DNA of 14,434 nt from Rhizobium sp. Q54 (GCA_945872035.1 CAMBYA010000023.1:1-14434), one strand, 5' to 3'. Shown: positions 1 through 6,652, numbered from the stretch's first letter. Notes: a model not told the origin generated them from the letters alone. Numbers and translations are program-made.

Positions 1-27
1 CTCCTTGGTCGTGGCCGCCATGTCCAT
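1..27 (-). CDS. Start of a divergent gene (N-terminal 9 codons only)
   Basis: Reading the minus strand, an ATG at 27-25 opens a frame (M-D-M-A-A-T-T-K-E) that runs off the left edge without a stop. It is preceded at 31-40 by a strong purine-rich ribosome binding site (AGAGGAGAGA), which is the main reason for calling it a real gene. A second in-frame ATG at 21-19 is a possible alternative start, but the spacing favours the first. The gene diverges from the Rieske oxygenase gene, the usual position for a regulator or a second catabolic gene. Nine residues are too few to assign any family, so no function is proposed. Confidence 0.5.
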
Positions 28-187
28 CAGTCTCTCCTCTTTTGCGCACACTATGGAGCAGTTGACGCCCGGCGATCCAGCGCCGACCAGTGGCTTCTCT
101 CGAACTGACCATTGTGTTAGCGTTCGGCCTGACCGGGATGCCTTGGGGATAGGGCATCCGCATCAGACATGACAACGGGGAAGACCG
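28..187. promoter_or_regulatory. Divergent intergenic region upstream of the Rieske oxygenase gene
   Basis: These 160 bases separate two divergent starts and must hold promoters for at least one of them. No convincing -35/-10 pair was found: TTGACG at 62-67 has no good -10 at 16-18 bases. The leader carries a small perfect hairpin, GGATGCC (136-142) pairing with GGCATCC (153-159) across a 10-base loop, and a GGGGAAG ribosome binding site at about 177-183 for the ATG at 188. CGAAC (101-105) and GTTCG (122-126) form a loose dyad that could be an operator half-site pair, but it is short and may be chance. Confidence 0.35.
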
Positions 188-1564
188 ATGAACATCTATG
201 ATCCGCAGCCGAACATGAAGCCGGGCGAGGCCCGCTGTCCGGGCCCGAGCACCAGGGACCTGGTGCTGTCGGATGGCTGGGAGCTGCCGGCCCAGCTGCT
301 GGCCGAGAATTACGTCTATATGGGCGACGAGGACATTCCGTTCGACCGCTATACCTCGAAGGAGTTCTTCGACCTCGAGATGACGAAGATGTGGAACAAG
401 ACGTGGCAATGGGCCTGCCGCGACGAGCACATCCCCGAAGTGGGCGACTATTACACCTACGATATCGGCCCGTACTCGATCGTCGTCGTGCGCGCCGCGC
501 CGGACGAGGTGAAGGCCTATGTCAATTCCTGCCTGCACCGCGGCACCCAGCTGCGCCCGTCCGACTCGAGCGGCAGCGTCCAGCACTTCCGCTGCCCGTT
601 CCATGGCTGGACCTGGAACCTGGATGGCTCGCTGAAGGAAATCCCCTGCCGCTGGGACTTCCCCAAGGTGACCGACGAGGAGTTCAGGCTGCCCGAGGTG
701 AAGATCGCCAAGTGGGGCGGCTTCTATTTCATCAACATGGACGAGAACGCCATGCCGCTCGAGGAGTATCTCGGGCCGTTGATGGAGCACTTCGCCAACT
801 GGCCGCTCGATAACCGCTATGTCCGGCTGCACATCCAGAAGATCCTGCCGGCCAACTGGAAGGCGTCGCAGGAAGCGTTCGTCGAGGCCTATCACAGCCT
901 GGAAACCCATCACCACGCCATGCCGTTCTCGGCCAACCTCAACGCCCAGTACGACATCTTCAGCGAGCGGGTGACCCGGTTCTTCCACACCTTCGGTTTC
1001 CCGGACCCGAGCTGGACCAAGCCGCAGACACAGCAGGAGCTCCTCGACACCATGGGCATGCTGCCCGCCGGAACCAAGGTGCCGGACGGCATGACGGCGC
1101 GCGCGTTCCTCGCATCCTATTTCCGCAAGAGCCTGGGCGAGGACCGGGGCATCGACCTGTCGACGCGCTCGGACAGCGAGATGCTGGATTCGATCGAGTA
1201 CCATCTGTTTCCCAACATGTTCCTGTTCCCCGGCGTGTCGCTGCCGATGGTCTACCGGTTCCGGCCCAACGGCATGGATCCGGACAGCGCCATCTTCGAC
1301 CTGCTGTTCCTCGAGGAGCTGGCGCCCGGCCAGGAGCGGCCCGAGGCGCCCGAGCCGTACAAGATCGACATCGGCACGTCCTATGCGACGGTGCCCGGCA
1401 TCGGTCCGTTCCTCGGCCATGTGTACGACCAGGACACCGGCAACCTCGAGATGCAGCAGAAGGGCTTCAAGGCCGCCCGGAAGCAGGCACAGACGCTCGG
1501 CAACTACCAGGAAATCCGTGTCCGCCGGCTGCACAAGACCCTGGATAGCTACCTGAACGCCTGA
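188..1564 (+). CDS. Rieske non-heme iron oxygenase, alpha subunit (aromatic-ring-hydroxylating dioxygenase family)
   Basis: This 458-residue protein is a complete oxygenase alpha subunit. The N-terminal Rieske [2Fe-2S] domain has the ligand pattern C115-x-H117 and C136-x-x-H139 (SCLHRGT and CPFHGW). The C-terminal catalytic domain carries the mononuclear iron motif in NWKASQEAFVEAYHSLETHH: H236 and H241 are the likely iron histidines, and the acidic third ligand probably lies in VYDQD (411-415). The residue expected to bridge the two metal centres across subunits is Glu233; aspartate is common there, and glutamate is known in CntA-type enzymes. The family uses O2 and electrons from a separate reductase to hydroxylate or dihydroxylate aromatic, alicyclic or other substrates. 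No beta subunit, ferredoxin or reductase gene lies in the window, so electron partners must be elsewhere. The start at 188 has a GGGGAAG site. An intrinsic terminator follows the stop, so it is probably monocistronic. The substrate cannot be told; the acyl-CoA neighbours suggest a multi-step catabolic route. Confidence 0.9.
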   Translation: MNIYDPQPNMKPGEARCPGPSTRDLVLSDGWELPAQLLAENYVYMGDEDIPFDRYTSKEFFDLEMTKMWNKTWQWACRDEHIPEVGDYYTYDIGPYSIVVVRAAPDEVKAYVNSCLHRGTQLRPSDSSGSVQHFRCPFHGWTWNLDGSLKEIPCRWDFPKVTDEEFRLPEVKIAKWGGFYFINMDENAMPLEEYLGPLMEHFANWPLDNRYVRLHIQKILPANWKASQEAFVEAYHSLETHHHAMPFSANLNAQYDIFSERVTRFFHTFGFPDPSWTKPQTQQELLDTMGMLPAGTKVPDGMTARAFLASYFRKSLGEDRGIDLSTRSDSEMLDSIEYHLFPNMFLFPGVSLPMVYRFRPNGMDPDSAIFDLLFLEELAPGQERPEAPEPYKIDIGTSYATVPGIGPFLGHVYDQDTGNLEMQQKGFKAARKQAQTLGNYQEIRVRRLHKTLDSYLNA

Positions 1565-1600
1565 TCGTTCCGCCCAGTAACAAGGGCTGGCAATCTTCCG

Positions 1601-1634
1601 CGCGCCCGGCGTAAAGTCGGGCGCGACCTTTTTT
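1601..1634 (+). terminator. Intrinsic terminator after the Rieske oxygenase gene
   Basis: CGCGCCCG (1601-1608) pairs perfectly with CGGGCGCG (1618-1625) across a 9-base loop, and a run of six T follows at 1629-1634. This is a textbook rho-independent terminator 37 bases after the stop codon. It sits 47 bases before the next start, so the acyl-CoA dehydrogenase gene should either have its own start site or receive only read-through. Confidence 0.85.
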
Positions 1635-1680
1635 GGGGAAACGACGGCGCCCGATCGCGGGCGTCTCAGGGAGAAGACAG

Positions 1681-2973
1681 ATGGCATGGGAGTTTGAAAC
1701 CGATCCGGCATTCCAGAAGGAACTCGACTGGATCGCCGAGTTCGTGAAGCACGAGATCGAGCCGCTCGAATACGTGATCAAGCATCCGAACGACATGAAG
1801 GATCCGCTGCGCAACAAGCTGATCAAGCCGCTGCAGGCCGAGGTCAAGAAGCGCAAGCTGTGGGCCTGTCACCTGGGTCCGGATCTGGGCGGCCAGGGTT
1901 ATGGCCAGGTCAAGCTGGGCCTGATGAACGAGATCCTCGGCCGCGCCAAGTTCGCGCCGATCATCTTCGGCGCCCAGGCGCCCGACACCGGCAACTCGGA
2001 GATTCTCGCCCATTTCGGCACGCCCGAGCAGAAGAAGAAGTATCTCGAGCCGCTGCTCAACAATGAGATCGTCTCCTGCTACTCGATGACCGAGCCGCAG
2101 GGCGGCGCCGACCCCAAAGTGTTCCAGACCCGCGCGGTGCTGGACGGCAACGAGTGGGTGATCAACGGCGAGAAGTGGTTCTCGTCCAACGCCCGCTACG
2201 CCGAGTTCCTGATCGTCATGGTGGTGACCGATCCGGAAGCCAAGCCCTATGACCGGATGTCGATGATCCTGGTGCCGACCGACACCCCCGGCGTCAACAT
2301 CATCCGCAATGTCGGCATCGGCGGCGAAGAGACCGGCACCCATGCCTATATCCGCTACGAGAACGTCCGCGTGCCCAAGGAAAACCTGCTGGGCGAGCGC
2401 GGCAAGGCGTTCGCGGTGGCGCAGACCCGCCTCGGCGGCGGCCGCATCCATCACGCCATGCGTACCATCGGCAAGGCCCAGCTGGCCTTCGACATGATGT
2501 GCGAGCGCGTGCTGTCACGCGAGACGCAAGGCGAACTGCTGGCCAACAAGCAGATGGTGCAGGAGAAGATCGCGGACTCGTGGACCGACATCCAGACCTT
2601 CCGCCTGCTTGTGCTGCAGACCGCCTGGAAGATCGACCGGTACAAGGACTACATGATGGTCCGCAAGGACATCGCCGCCGTGAAGGCGATGATGCCGCGC
2701 GTCCTCCATGACGTCGCCGCCCGCGCCCTGCAGGTGCATGGCTCGCTTGGCGTGTCGGGCGAGATGCCGTTCTCGTACCTGATCACCGAGAGCTTCCACA
2801 TGGGTCTGGCCGACGGTCCGACCGAAGTGCACAAGGTCACCGTCGCCCGCCAGGTCCTGCGCGAGTACAACGGCACCAACGGCATGTTCCCGACCGCCCA
2901 CATCCCTGCCAAGCGCGCCGAAGCGCTGAGCCGCTATGCCGACGTGATCGAACGGGAAGTCGAGCACGTCTGA
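1681..2973 (+). CDS. Acyl-CoA dehydrogenase, ACAD10/ACAD11-like (LvaC-like) group
   Basis: This 430-residue protein is full length for a flavin (FAD) acyl-CoA dehydrogenase. Landmarks are APDTGNSE (100-107), the flavin-contact block SMTEP (135-139), INGEKWFSSN (161-170), QVHGSLGVSG (351-360) and the C-terminal ADGPTEVHK (377-385). The APDTGN block and the ADGP-EVH ending are features I associate with ACAD10/ACAD11 and bacterial LvaC-like proteins. Where classical short/medium-chain enzymes have the catalytic Glu of Y-E-G-T, this protein has Asp378. Some members of this group act on 4-phosphoacyl-CoAs made by a partner kinase rather than doing simple alpha,beta-dehydrogenation, and such a kinase is encoded two genes downstream (3970-5046). 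The start at 1681 is chosen because MAWEFETD follows a GGGAGA site at about 1670-1675; the open frame extends upstream only through the terminator. Family assignment is firm; the group and reaction are inferred. Confidence 0.92.
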   Translation: MAWEFETDPAFQKELDWIAEFVKHEIEPLEYVIKHPNDMKDPLRNKLIKPLQAEVKKRKLWACHLGPDLGGQGYGQVKLGLMNEILGRAKFAPIIFGAQAPDTGNSEILAHFGTPEQKKKYLEPLLNNEIVSCYSMTEPQGGADPKVFQTRAVLDGNEWVINGEKWFSSNARYAEFLIVMVVTDPEAKPYDRMSMILVPTDTPGVNIIRNVGIGGEETGTHAYIRYENVRVPKENLLGERGKAFAVAQTRLGGGRIHHAMRTIGKAQLAFDMMCERVLSRETQGELLANKQMVQEKIADSWTDIQTFRLLVLQTAWKIDRYKDYMMVRKDIAAVKAMMPRVLHDVAARALQVHGSLGVSGEMPFSYLITESFHMGLADGPTEVHKVTVARQVLREYNGTNGMFPTAHIPAKRAEALSRYADVIEREVEHV

Positions 2974-2986
2974 GGACTGAGCTGAC

Positions 2987-3027
2987 GGCCGCTCTCGACC
3001 CGTGCGGGCGAGGGCGGCCCTCTGTTT
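2987..3027 (+). terminator. Hairpin between the dehydrogenase and LLM genes, terminator-like
   Basis: GGCCGCTCTCG (2987-2997) pairs with CGAGGGCGGCC (3009-3019) through 11 positions with one G-T wobble, then two more pairs beyond a mismatch. The following tract, CTCTGTTTG, is only moderately T-rich, so this may be a weak terminator, an attenuator or an mRNA 3' stability element rather than a full stop. It lies 13 bases after the dehydrogenase stop and 25 before the LLM start. Confidence 0.5.
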
Positions 3028-3044
3028 GAAAACGGGAGACTTCG

Positions 3045-3953
3045 ATGACCCAAATGCCGGCGATCACGCTCGTCGCCACGCCGGGCCGTCGCGCCAAGAT
3101 GGTTGAGCTGTGCCAGGAGGCCGAAAAGCGCGGCTTCACCGGCATCTATGTGCCCAGCCTGGCGGCCGCGACCCAGTTCTGCCAGTCGGTGCTGGAGGCG
3201 ACCTCGACCATCGAGGTGGCGACCTCCATCCAGCCGATCTACTACATCAACCCGCGCGAGATGGCGCGCATCGCCGGCTATCTGCACGAGGTCGGCAATG
3301 GCCGCTTCCGTCTCGGCCTCGGCGTCAGCCATGAGGTGTCGCGCGTCCAGTTCGGCGTAGAGGGCCGCAACCAGCCGGTTTCCGACATGCGCGACTACAT
3401 CGCCGCCATGCGCGCCGCCGAGAAGGATTCGGGACCGCTTCCGCCGATCATCCTGGCCACGCTGCGCTCGAAGATGCTGGCGCTCGCCGTCGAGGTGGCG
3501 CAGGGCGCCGTCTGGGCGAACGCCGCGCGCAGCTACACGCCGACCCAGATCGCCGAGATTCCGCAATCGGCCCGCATCGCCGGCTTCACCACGGCGGTGA
3601 TGATCCCGACGGTGATTTCCGAGGACAAGGAAGCGGCCAAGGAAATCCACCGCAAGACCTTGCGCATGTACCTGACCCTGCCGAATTACCGGAATTACTG
3701 GAAAGCGGCGGGCTACGAGGCCGAGATGGCGGCCGTCGAGAAGGCGCTGGCCGAGGGCAAGGGCGACGAGATCGCGAAAATCGCCGGCGACCGGTGGCTG
3801 GCCGATGTCACGCTGTTCGGCAGCGCCGCCGAGGTGCGCGAGGGCGTCGAGGCGTGGCGCGAGGCCGGCATCACCACGCCGATCCTGGTGCCGTCCTCCG
3901 TGTCGGGCGGCATGGTCAAGGCGGCCGAGGAAGTGTTCGCGGCGTTCGCCTGA
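3045..3953 (+). CDS. LLM-class (luciferase-like) flavin or F420-dependent oxidoreductase
   Basis: The 302-residue product has the bacterial luciferase-like TIM-barrel pattern: an N-terminal strand plus ATPGRRAKM, the EAEKRGFTGIYVPSLA helix-strand (25-40), IEVATSIQPIYYINP (56-70), and the cofactor-side motif GRFRLGLGVSH (87-96). The C-terminal TLFGSAAEVREGVEAWREAGI (257-276) is the typical closing repeat of the family. Members are monooxygenases or dehydrogenases using reduced FMN or coenzyme F420; sequence alone does not tell which here. The ATG at 3045 follows a GGGAG site, and a later in-frame ATG (codon 4) is less well placed. Only 16 bases separate it from the phosphotransferase gene, so those two are almost surely co-transcribed. 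It likely supplies an oxidation or reduction step in the same pathway as the dehydrogenase. The family call is firm and the substrate unknown. Confidence 0.88.
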   Translation: MTQMPAITLVATPGRRAKMVELCQEAEKRGFTGIYVPSLAAATQFCQSVLEATSTIEVATSIQPIYYINPREMARIAGYLHEVGNGRFRLGLGVSHEVSRVQFGVEGRNQPVSDMRDYIAAMRAAEKDSGPLPPIILATLRSKMLALAVEVAQGAVWANAARSYTPTQIAEIPQSARIAGFTTAVMIPTVISEDKEAAKEIHRKTLRMYLTLPNYRNYWKAAGYEAEMAAVEKALAEGKGDEIAKIAGDRWLADVTLFGSAAEVREGVEAWREAGITTPILVPSSVSGGMVKAAEEVFAAFA

Positions 3954-3969
3954 ACGAGGAAGAAGTACC

Positions 3970-5046
3970 ATGAGCGAGATGAAGGTAACCCAGGGCGAGA
4001 CCGTCGACGTCGCCGAGCGCCACCGCTTCGATGCCAAGAAGGTGGAGCGCTACATGGAGGAGCACGTCGAGGGCTTCCGCGGTCCGCTGACGGTCGGTCA
4101 GTTCGCCGGCGGCCAGTCCAATCCAACCTACCGGCTCGACGCGCCGTCGGGCTCCTATGTCATGCGCCGCAAGCCGCCGGGGAAGCTGCTGCCGTCGGCG
4201 CACGCGGTCGACCGCGAGTTCCGGGTGATCAAGGCGCTCAACCAGACCGACTTCCCGGTGCCGCGCGCCTATGTGCTGTGCGAGGACGAGACCGTCACCG
4301 GCACGCCGTTCTACATCATGAGCTTCATGCCCGGCCGGGTGTTCTGGGACCCGAGCATGCCCGACGTGTCCAAGTCGGACCGCTCGAAGATGTTCGACAG
4401 CATGAACGAGACCCTTGCCAAGCTGCACTCCTACGACCCGGTCAAGCTGGGCCTGGAGGATTACGGCCGCCCGGGCAACTATTTCGCCCGGCAGATCTCG
4501 CGCTGGTCTAAGCAATACGTGGCGTCGGAGACCGAGACCATCGAGTCCATGAACAAGCTGATGGAGTGGCTGCCCGCGAACATCCCGGCGGGTGACGAGA
4601 CCACCATCGTCCACGGCGACTACGCGCCCCACAACATCATGTTCCACCCGACCGAGCCCAGGGTGATGGCGGTACTCGACTGGGAGATCAGCACGCTGGG
4701 CCACCCGCTGGGCGACCTGACCTACAACACGCTGGGCTGGTACGCGCCCAAGCCGAAGTCCGGCCGGCCGAACCTGTCGGGCGTCGACCTCAAGGCACTG
4801 GGCATTCCGTCATTCGACGACTACGTCGCCCTGTATTGCGAACGCGCCGGCCGCCCGCCGCTGGAGAACGTCCACTTCTACAAGGCCTACAATTTGTTCC
4901 GCCTGGCGGCCATCGTGCAGGGCATCGTCGGCCGCGCCCGCGACGGCACGGCCAACGACCCCAATGCCGCCGCCAACGCCGCCCGCGTCCGACCCATGGG
5001 TGACGCCGGCTGGGAAGAGGCGAAGAAGGCAGGGGCGGTCGGGTAG
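3970..5046 (+). CDS. APH-fold phosphotransferase, ACAD10/11-kinase-like (LvaA-like)
   Basis: This 358-residue aminoglycoside-phosphotransferase-fold kinase has a glycine-rich nucleotide loop FAGGQSNPTY (45-54), the basic VMRRKPPG segment (64-71), and LPSAHAVDREFRV (74-86) with E83 as the likely partner of the ATP-binding Lys/Arg. Its catalytic loop is VHGDYAPHNIMF (214-225, D217 and N222) and its metal-binding motif is VLDWE (235-239, D237). PSAHAVDREFRV is diagnostic in my experience of the kinase domain fused to ACAD10/ACAD11 in animals and of bacterial LvaA-like proteins, which phosphorylate hydroxyacyl-CoAs rather than antibiotics. The start at 3970 has a GAGGAAG site in the 16-base gap after the LLM gene; the longer frame back to 3805 would overlap the LLM gene and lacks family sequence. 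Its expected partner dehydrogenase is at 1681-2973. Aminoglycoside resistance is unlikely given these features. Confidence 0.88.
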   Translation: MSEMKVTQGETVDVAERHRFDAKKVERYMEEHVEGFRGPLTVGQFAGGQSNPTYRLDAPSGSYVMRRKPPGKLLPSAHAVDREFRVIKALNQTDFPVPRAYVLCEDETVTGTPFYIMSFMPGRVFWDPSMPDVSKSDRSKMFDSMNETLAKLHSYDPVKLGLEDYGRPGNYFARQISRWSKQYVASETETIESMNKLMEWLPANIPAGDETTIVHGDYAPHNIMFHPTEPRVMAVLDWEISTLGHPLGDLTYNTLGWYAPKPKSGRPNLSGVDLKALGIPSFDDYVALYCERAGRPPLENVHFYKAYNLFRLAAIVQGIVGRARDGTANDPNAAANAARVRPMGDAGWEEAKKAGAVG

Positions 5047-5072
5047 AGGTTCGGAGCCACCATCAATTTTCA

Positions 5073-5146
5073 CCGTGTCCCTGAGCTTGTCGAAGGGCCT
5101 TGCATCAACGTTCGTGCAGGGCCCTTCGACAAGCTCAGGGACTCGG
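5073..5146. repeat. Long near-perfect inverted repeat (dispersed palindromic element type)
   Basis: Bases 5077-5099 are perfectly complementary to 5120-5142 (23 pairs, core CTGAGCTTGTCGAAGG). The stem extends inward by a G-T wobble and four more pairs (5101-5104 with 5115-5118) and outward by three pairs (5073-5075 with 5144-5146) beyond one mismatch. About 31 pairs surround a loop of roughly 10 bases. The core unit CTGAGCTTGTCGAAGG is familiar as a dispersed extragenic palindrome in many bacterial genomes. It lies 26 bases after the phosphotransferase stop and 90 before meaB. On RNA it would be a very stable 3' hairpin, but no T run follows it, so a role in transcript-end protection or rho-linked termination is guesswork. 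Confidence 0.85.
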
Positions 5147-5160
5147 ATGCACTATTGACC

Positions 5161-5189
5161 TGCATCGATGTTCTTGCAGTGGTCCTCGA
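5161..5189 (+). repeat. Degenerate direct copy of the central part of the 5073-5146 element
   Basis: Bases 5161-5189 match 5101-5129 at 22 of 29 positions without gaps: TGCATC, then TTC, TGCAG and CGA are shared. This suggests a partial second copy of the palindromic element, with its left arm missing and its right arm decayed. It adjoins an AT-richer stretch before meaB. Similarity by chance is possible but unlikely at this distance and register. Confidence 0.55.
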
Positions 5190-5236
5190 ACACAAACTCT
5201 CTTTCCAATCAGCCCCTTTCATGGCATCCACCCGCC

Positions 5237-6217
5237 ATGAAAGCCGATGACCTTCTGGACAAACTCCGCGCCGGCGAGCGCCGGGCGCTGGCCCGGGCGA
5301 TCACGCTGGTGGAGTCGACCCGCGCCGACCACCGGCACGAGGCCCAGAAGCTGCTCGACGCCCTCATGCCGGATACCGGCAAGGCGATCCGCCTCGGCCT
5401 GTCTGGCGCGCCGGGCGTCGGCAAGTCCACCTTTATCGAGGCGCTGGGCACGCATGTGACCGGTCTTGGCCACAAGGTGGCCGTGCTCGCCGTCGACCCG
5501 TCCTCGGCCCGTTCCGGCGGCTCCATCCTCGGCGACAAGACCCGCATGGAGGAATTGTCGCGCGATCCCAACGCGTTCATCCGCCCGTCGCCCGCCGGCG
5601 TTACCCTGGGCGGCGTCGCCCGCCGCACTCGCGAGGCCATGCTGCTGGTGGAAGCGGCCGGCTTCGACGTGGTGCTGATCGAGACCGTCGGCGTCGGCCA
5701 GTCCGAGACGGCGGTCGCCGACATGGTTGACATGTTCGTGCTGCTGCAGTCGCCCGGCGGCGGCGACGATTTGCAGGGCATCAAGCGCGGCATCATGGAA
5801 CTGGCCGACCTGATCGTGGTCAACAAGGCCGACGGCGCGCTGGAGCAGCCGGCCAAGCTGGCGCGCTCCCAGCTCATCTCGGCGCTGCACCTGATGCGGC
5901 CGCGCAGCCCCAACTGGAAGCCGAATGTGCTGCTGACCTCGGCGCTGACCAACATGGGGATTGGCGAGGTCTGGGACGCGGTGACGAACTTCGAGACGAT
6001 CATGCTCGACACCGGCGAACTGGAGGCCAACCGTTCGGAGCAGGCCCGCGCCTGGATGTGGAACGAGATCCGCGAGGGCCTGATCGAGGCGTTCAAGGCC
6101 GAGCCCGCCATCGCCGACAAGGTCCACAAGTTCGAGGCCGACGTGGCCGCCGGCCGCATCACGCCCGGCGCCGCCGCCGACGAGTTGCTGAAGCGCTTCC
6201 GGCACGAATCCGATTGA
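5237..6217 (+). CDS. meaB: MeaB, methylmalonyl-CoA mutase-associated G3E GTPase (ArgK family)
   Basis: This 326-residue P-loop GTPase acts in the cytoplasm as a chaperone of adenosylcobalamin-dependent methylmalonyl-CoA mutase, gating cofactor loading and rescuing inactivated enzyme. Visible motifs are Walker [10 protein letters not shown] (57-65), [14 protein letters not shown] (87-100), the switch/metal segment ETVGVGQSE (149-157) and guanine-binding NKAD (196-199); these are typical of MeaB rather than of HypB/UreG. The start at 5237 ([20 protein letters not shown]) matches the usual MeaB N-terminus. The frame stays open back to 5168, but that part lies in repeat-derived sequence. No clear ribosome binding site precedes 5237. 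The mutase genes are not in the window, so meaB is unlinked from its client here. An old family name links it to arginine transport (ArgK); the mutase role is better supported. Confidence 0.94.
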   Translation: MKADDLLDKLRAGERRALARAITLVESTRADHRHEAQKLLDALMPDTGKAIRLGLSGAPGVGKSTFIEALGTHVTGLGHKVAVLAVDPSSARSGGSILGDKTRMEELSRDPNAFIRPSPAGVTLGGVARRTREAMLLVEAAGFDVVLIETVGVGQSETAVADMVDMFVLLQSPGGGDDLQGIKRGIMELADLIVVNKADGALEQPAKLARSQLISALHLMRPRSPNWKPNVLLTSALTNMGIGEVWDAVTNFETIMLDTGELEANRSEQARAWMWNEIREGLIEAFKAEPAIADKVHKFEADVAAGRITPGAAADELLKRFRHESD

Positions 6218-6250
6218 GGATTTGAATGGGGTTTTCCGGGCTTTCCCGCC

Positions 6251-6279
6251 TTGACGCCACCTTGTGCCTGTCCTATACA
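6251..6279 (+). promoter_or_regulatory. Sigma-70 promoter for rpmB
   Basis: TTGACG (6251-6256) and TATACA (6274-6279) are separated by exactly 17 bases, a near-consensus housekeeping promoter. Transcription would start near 6286, giving a leader of about 50 bases before the rpmB ATG at 6337. It lies in the gap after meaB, which fits independent high-level expression of a ribosomal protein gene. Confidence 0.75.
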
Positions 6280-6292
6280 CCACGCCCTGACC

Positions 6293-6312
6293 CGGCGCGC
6301 GGAAGTGCGCCG
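6293..6312 (+). promoter_or_regulatory. Leader hairpin of rpmB with GGAA tetraloop
   Basis: CGGCGCGC (6293-6300) pairs with GTGCGCCG (6305-6312) through eight positions, including one G-T wobble, closed by the GNRA-type tetraloop GGAA (6301-6304). It would sit only a few bases after the predicted transcript start, well ahead of the AGAGGA ribosome binding site (6324-6329). It could be a 5' stability element or a protein-binding site; no function is shown by sequence alone. Confidence 0.45.
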
Positions 6313-6336
6313 CAATCGTTTCTAGAGGATTGACCG

Positions 6337-6627
6337 ATGTCGCGAGTTTGCGAACTGACCGGTAAGGGCGTCCAGACGGGTAACAACGTCAGCCACGCCA
6401 ACAACAAGAGCCGCCGCCGGTTCCTGCCGAACCTGCGCCACGTGTCGCTGATCAGCGACGCGCTGAACGAGACCGTGCGCCTGCGCATCTCGGCCAACGC
6501 CCTGCGCACCGTCGAGCACCGCGGCGGCCTGGACTCGTTCCTGCTGAAGGCGAACACCGACGAGCTGTCGGAAGGCGCGCAGCTGCTGAAGCGCCGCCTG
6601 CGCAAGAAGCTGGAAGAGGCCGCCTAA
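6337..6627 (+). CDS. rpmB: 50S ribosomal protein L28
   Basis: The 96-residue product is ribosomal protein L28 of the large subunit. The N-terminus [20 protein letters not shown] is the family signature, followed by the basic [14 protein letters not shown] segment (26-39) and [16 protein letters not shown] (47-62). Length and the acidic/basic C-terminal tail fit the alphaproteobacterial form, which is longer than the roughly 78-residue enterobacterial protein. The N-terminal cysteine is single (C5), so this is not a four-cysteine zinc-binding type. The ATG at 6337 has an AGAGGA site 7 bases upstream. It has its own promoter and a strong 3' hairpin, so it is probably a single-gene transcript; rpmG, its partner in some bacteria, is not adjacent. 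Confidence 0.97.
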   Translation: MSRVCELTGKGVQTGNNVSHANNKSRRRFLPNLRHVSLISDALNETVRLRISANALRTVEHRGGLDSFLLKANTDELSEGAQLLKRRLRKKLEEAA

Positions 6628-6652
6628 GCCTTCCGCTTCATACGGATTTTGC

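Noticed and set aside
2934..4037. A 367-codon minus-strand open frame opposite the LLM gene
   Set aside because: It is antisense to a well-supported LLM oxidoreductase, is Arg/His/Gly-rich without motifs, and has no ribosome binding site.
3970..5046. Aminoglycoside resistance kinase
   Set aside because: The fold is APH-like, but the PSAHAVDREFRV segment and the acyl-CoA dehydrogenase neighbour indicate the ACAD10/11-kinase group. Nothing suggests a resistance cassette.
5155..5183. TTGACC as -35 of a meaB promoter
   Set aside because: No acceptable -10 hexamer occurs 16-18 bases downstream; the segment is better explained as part of the decayed repeat copy.
6237..6248. CGGG/CCCG hairpin as a meaB terminator
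   Set aside because: The stem is only four pairs and no T run follows; it is too weak to call.
5209..6315. Two overlapping long minus-strand frames opposite meaB
   Set aside because: Both lie antisense to MeaB, which has all its GTPase motifs. Neither shows domain structure, and the overlap of two such frames points to a composition artefact.
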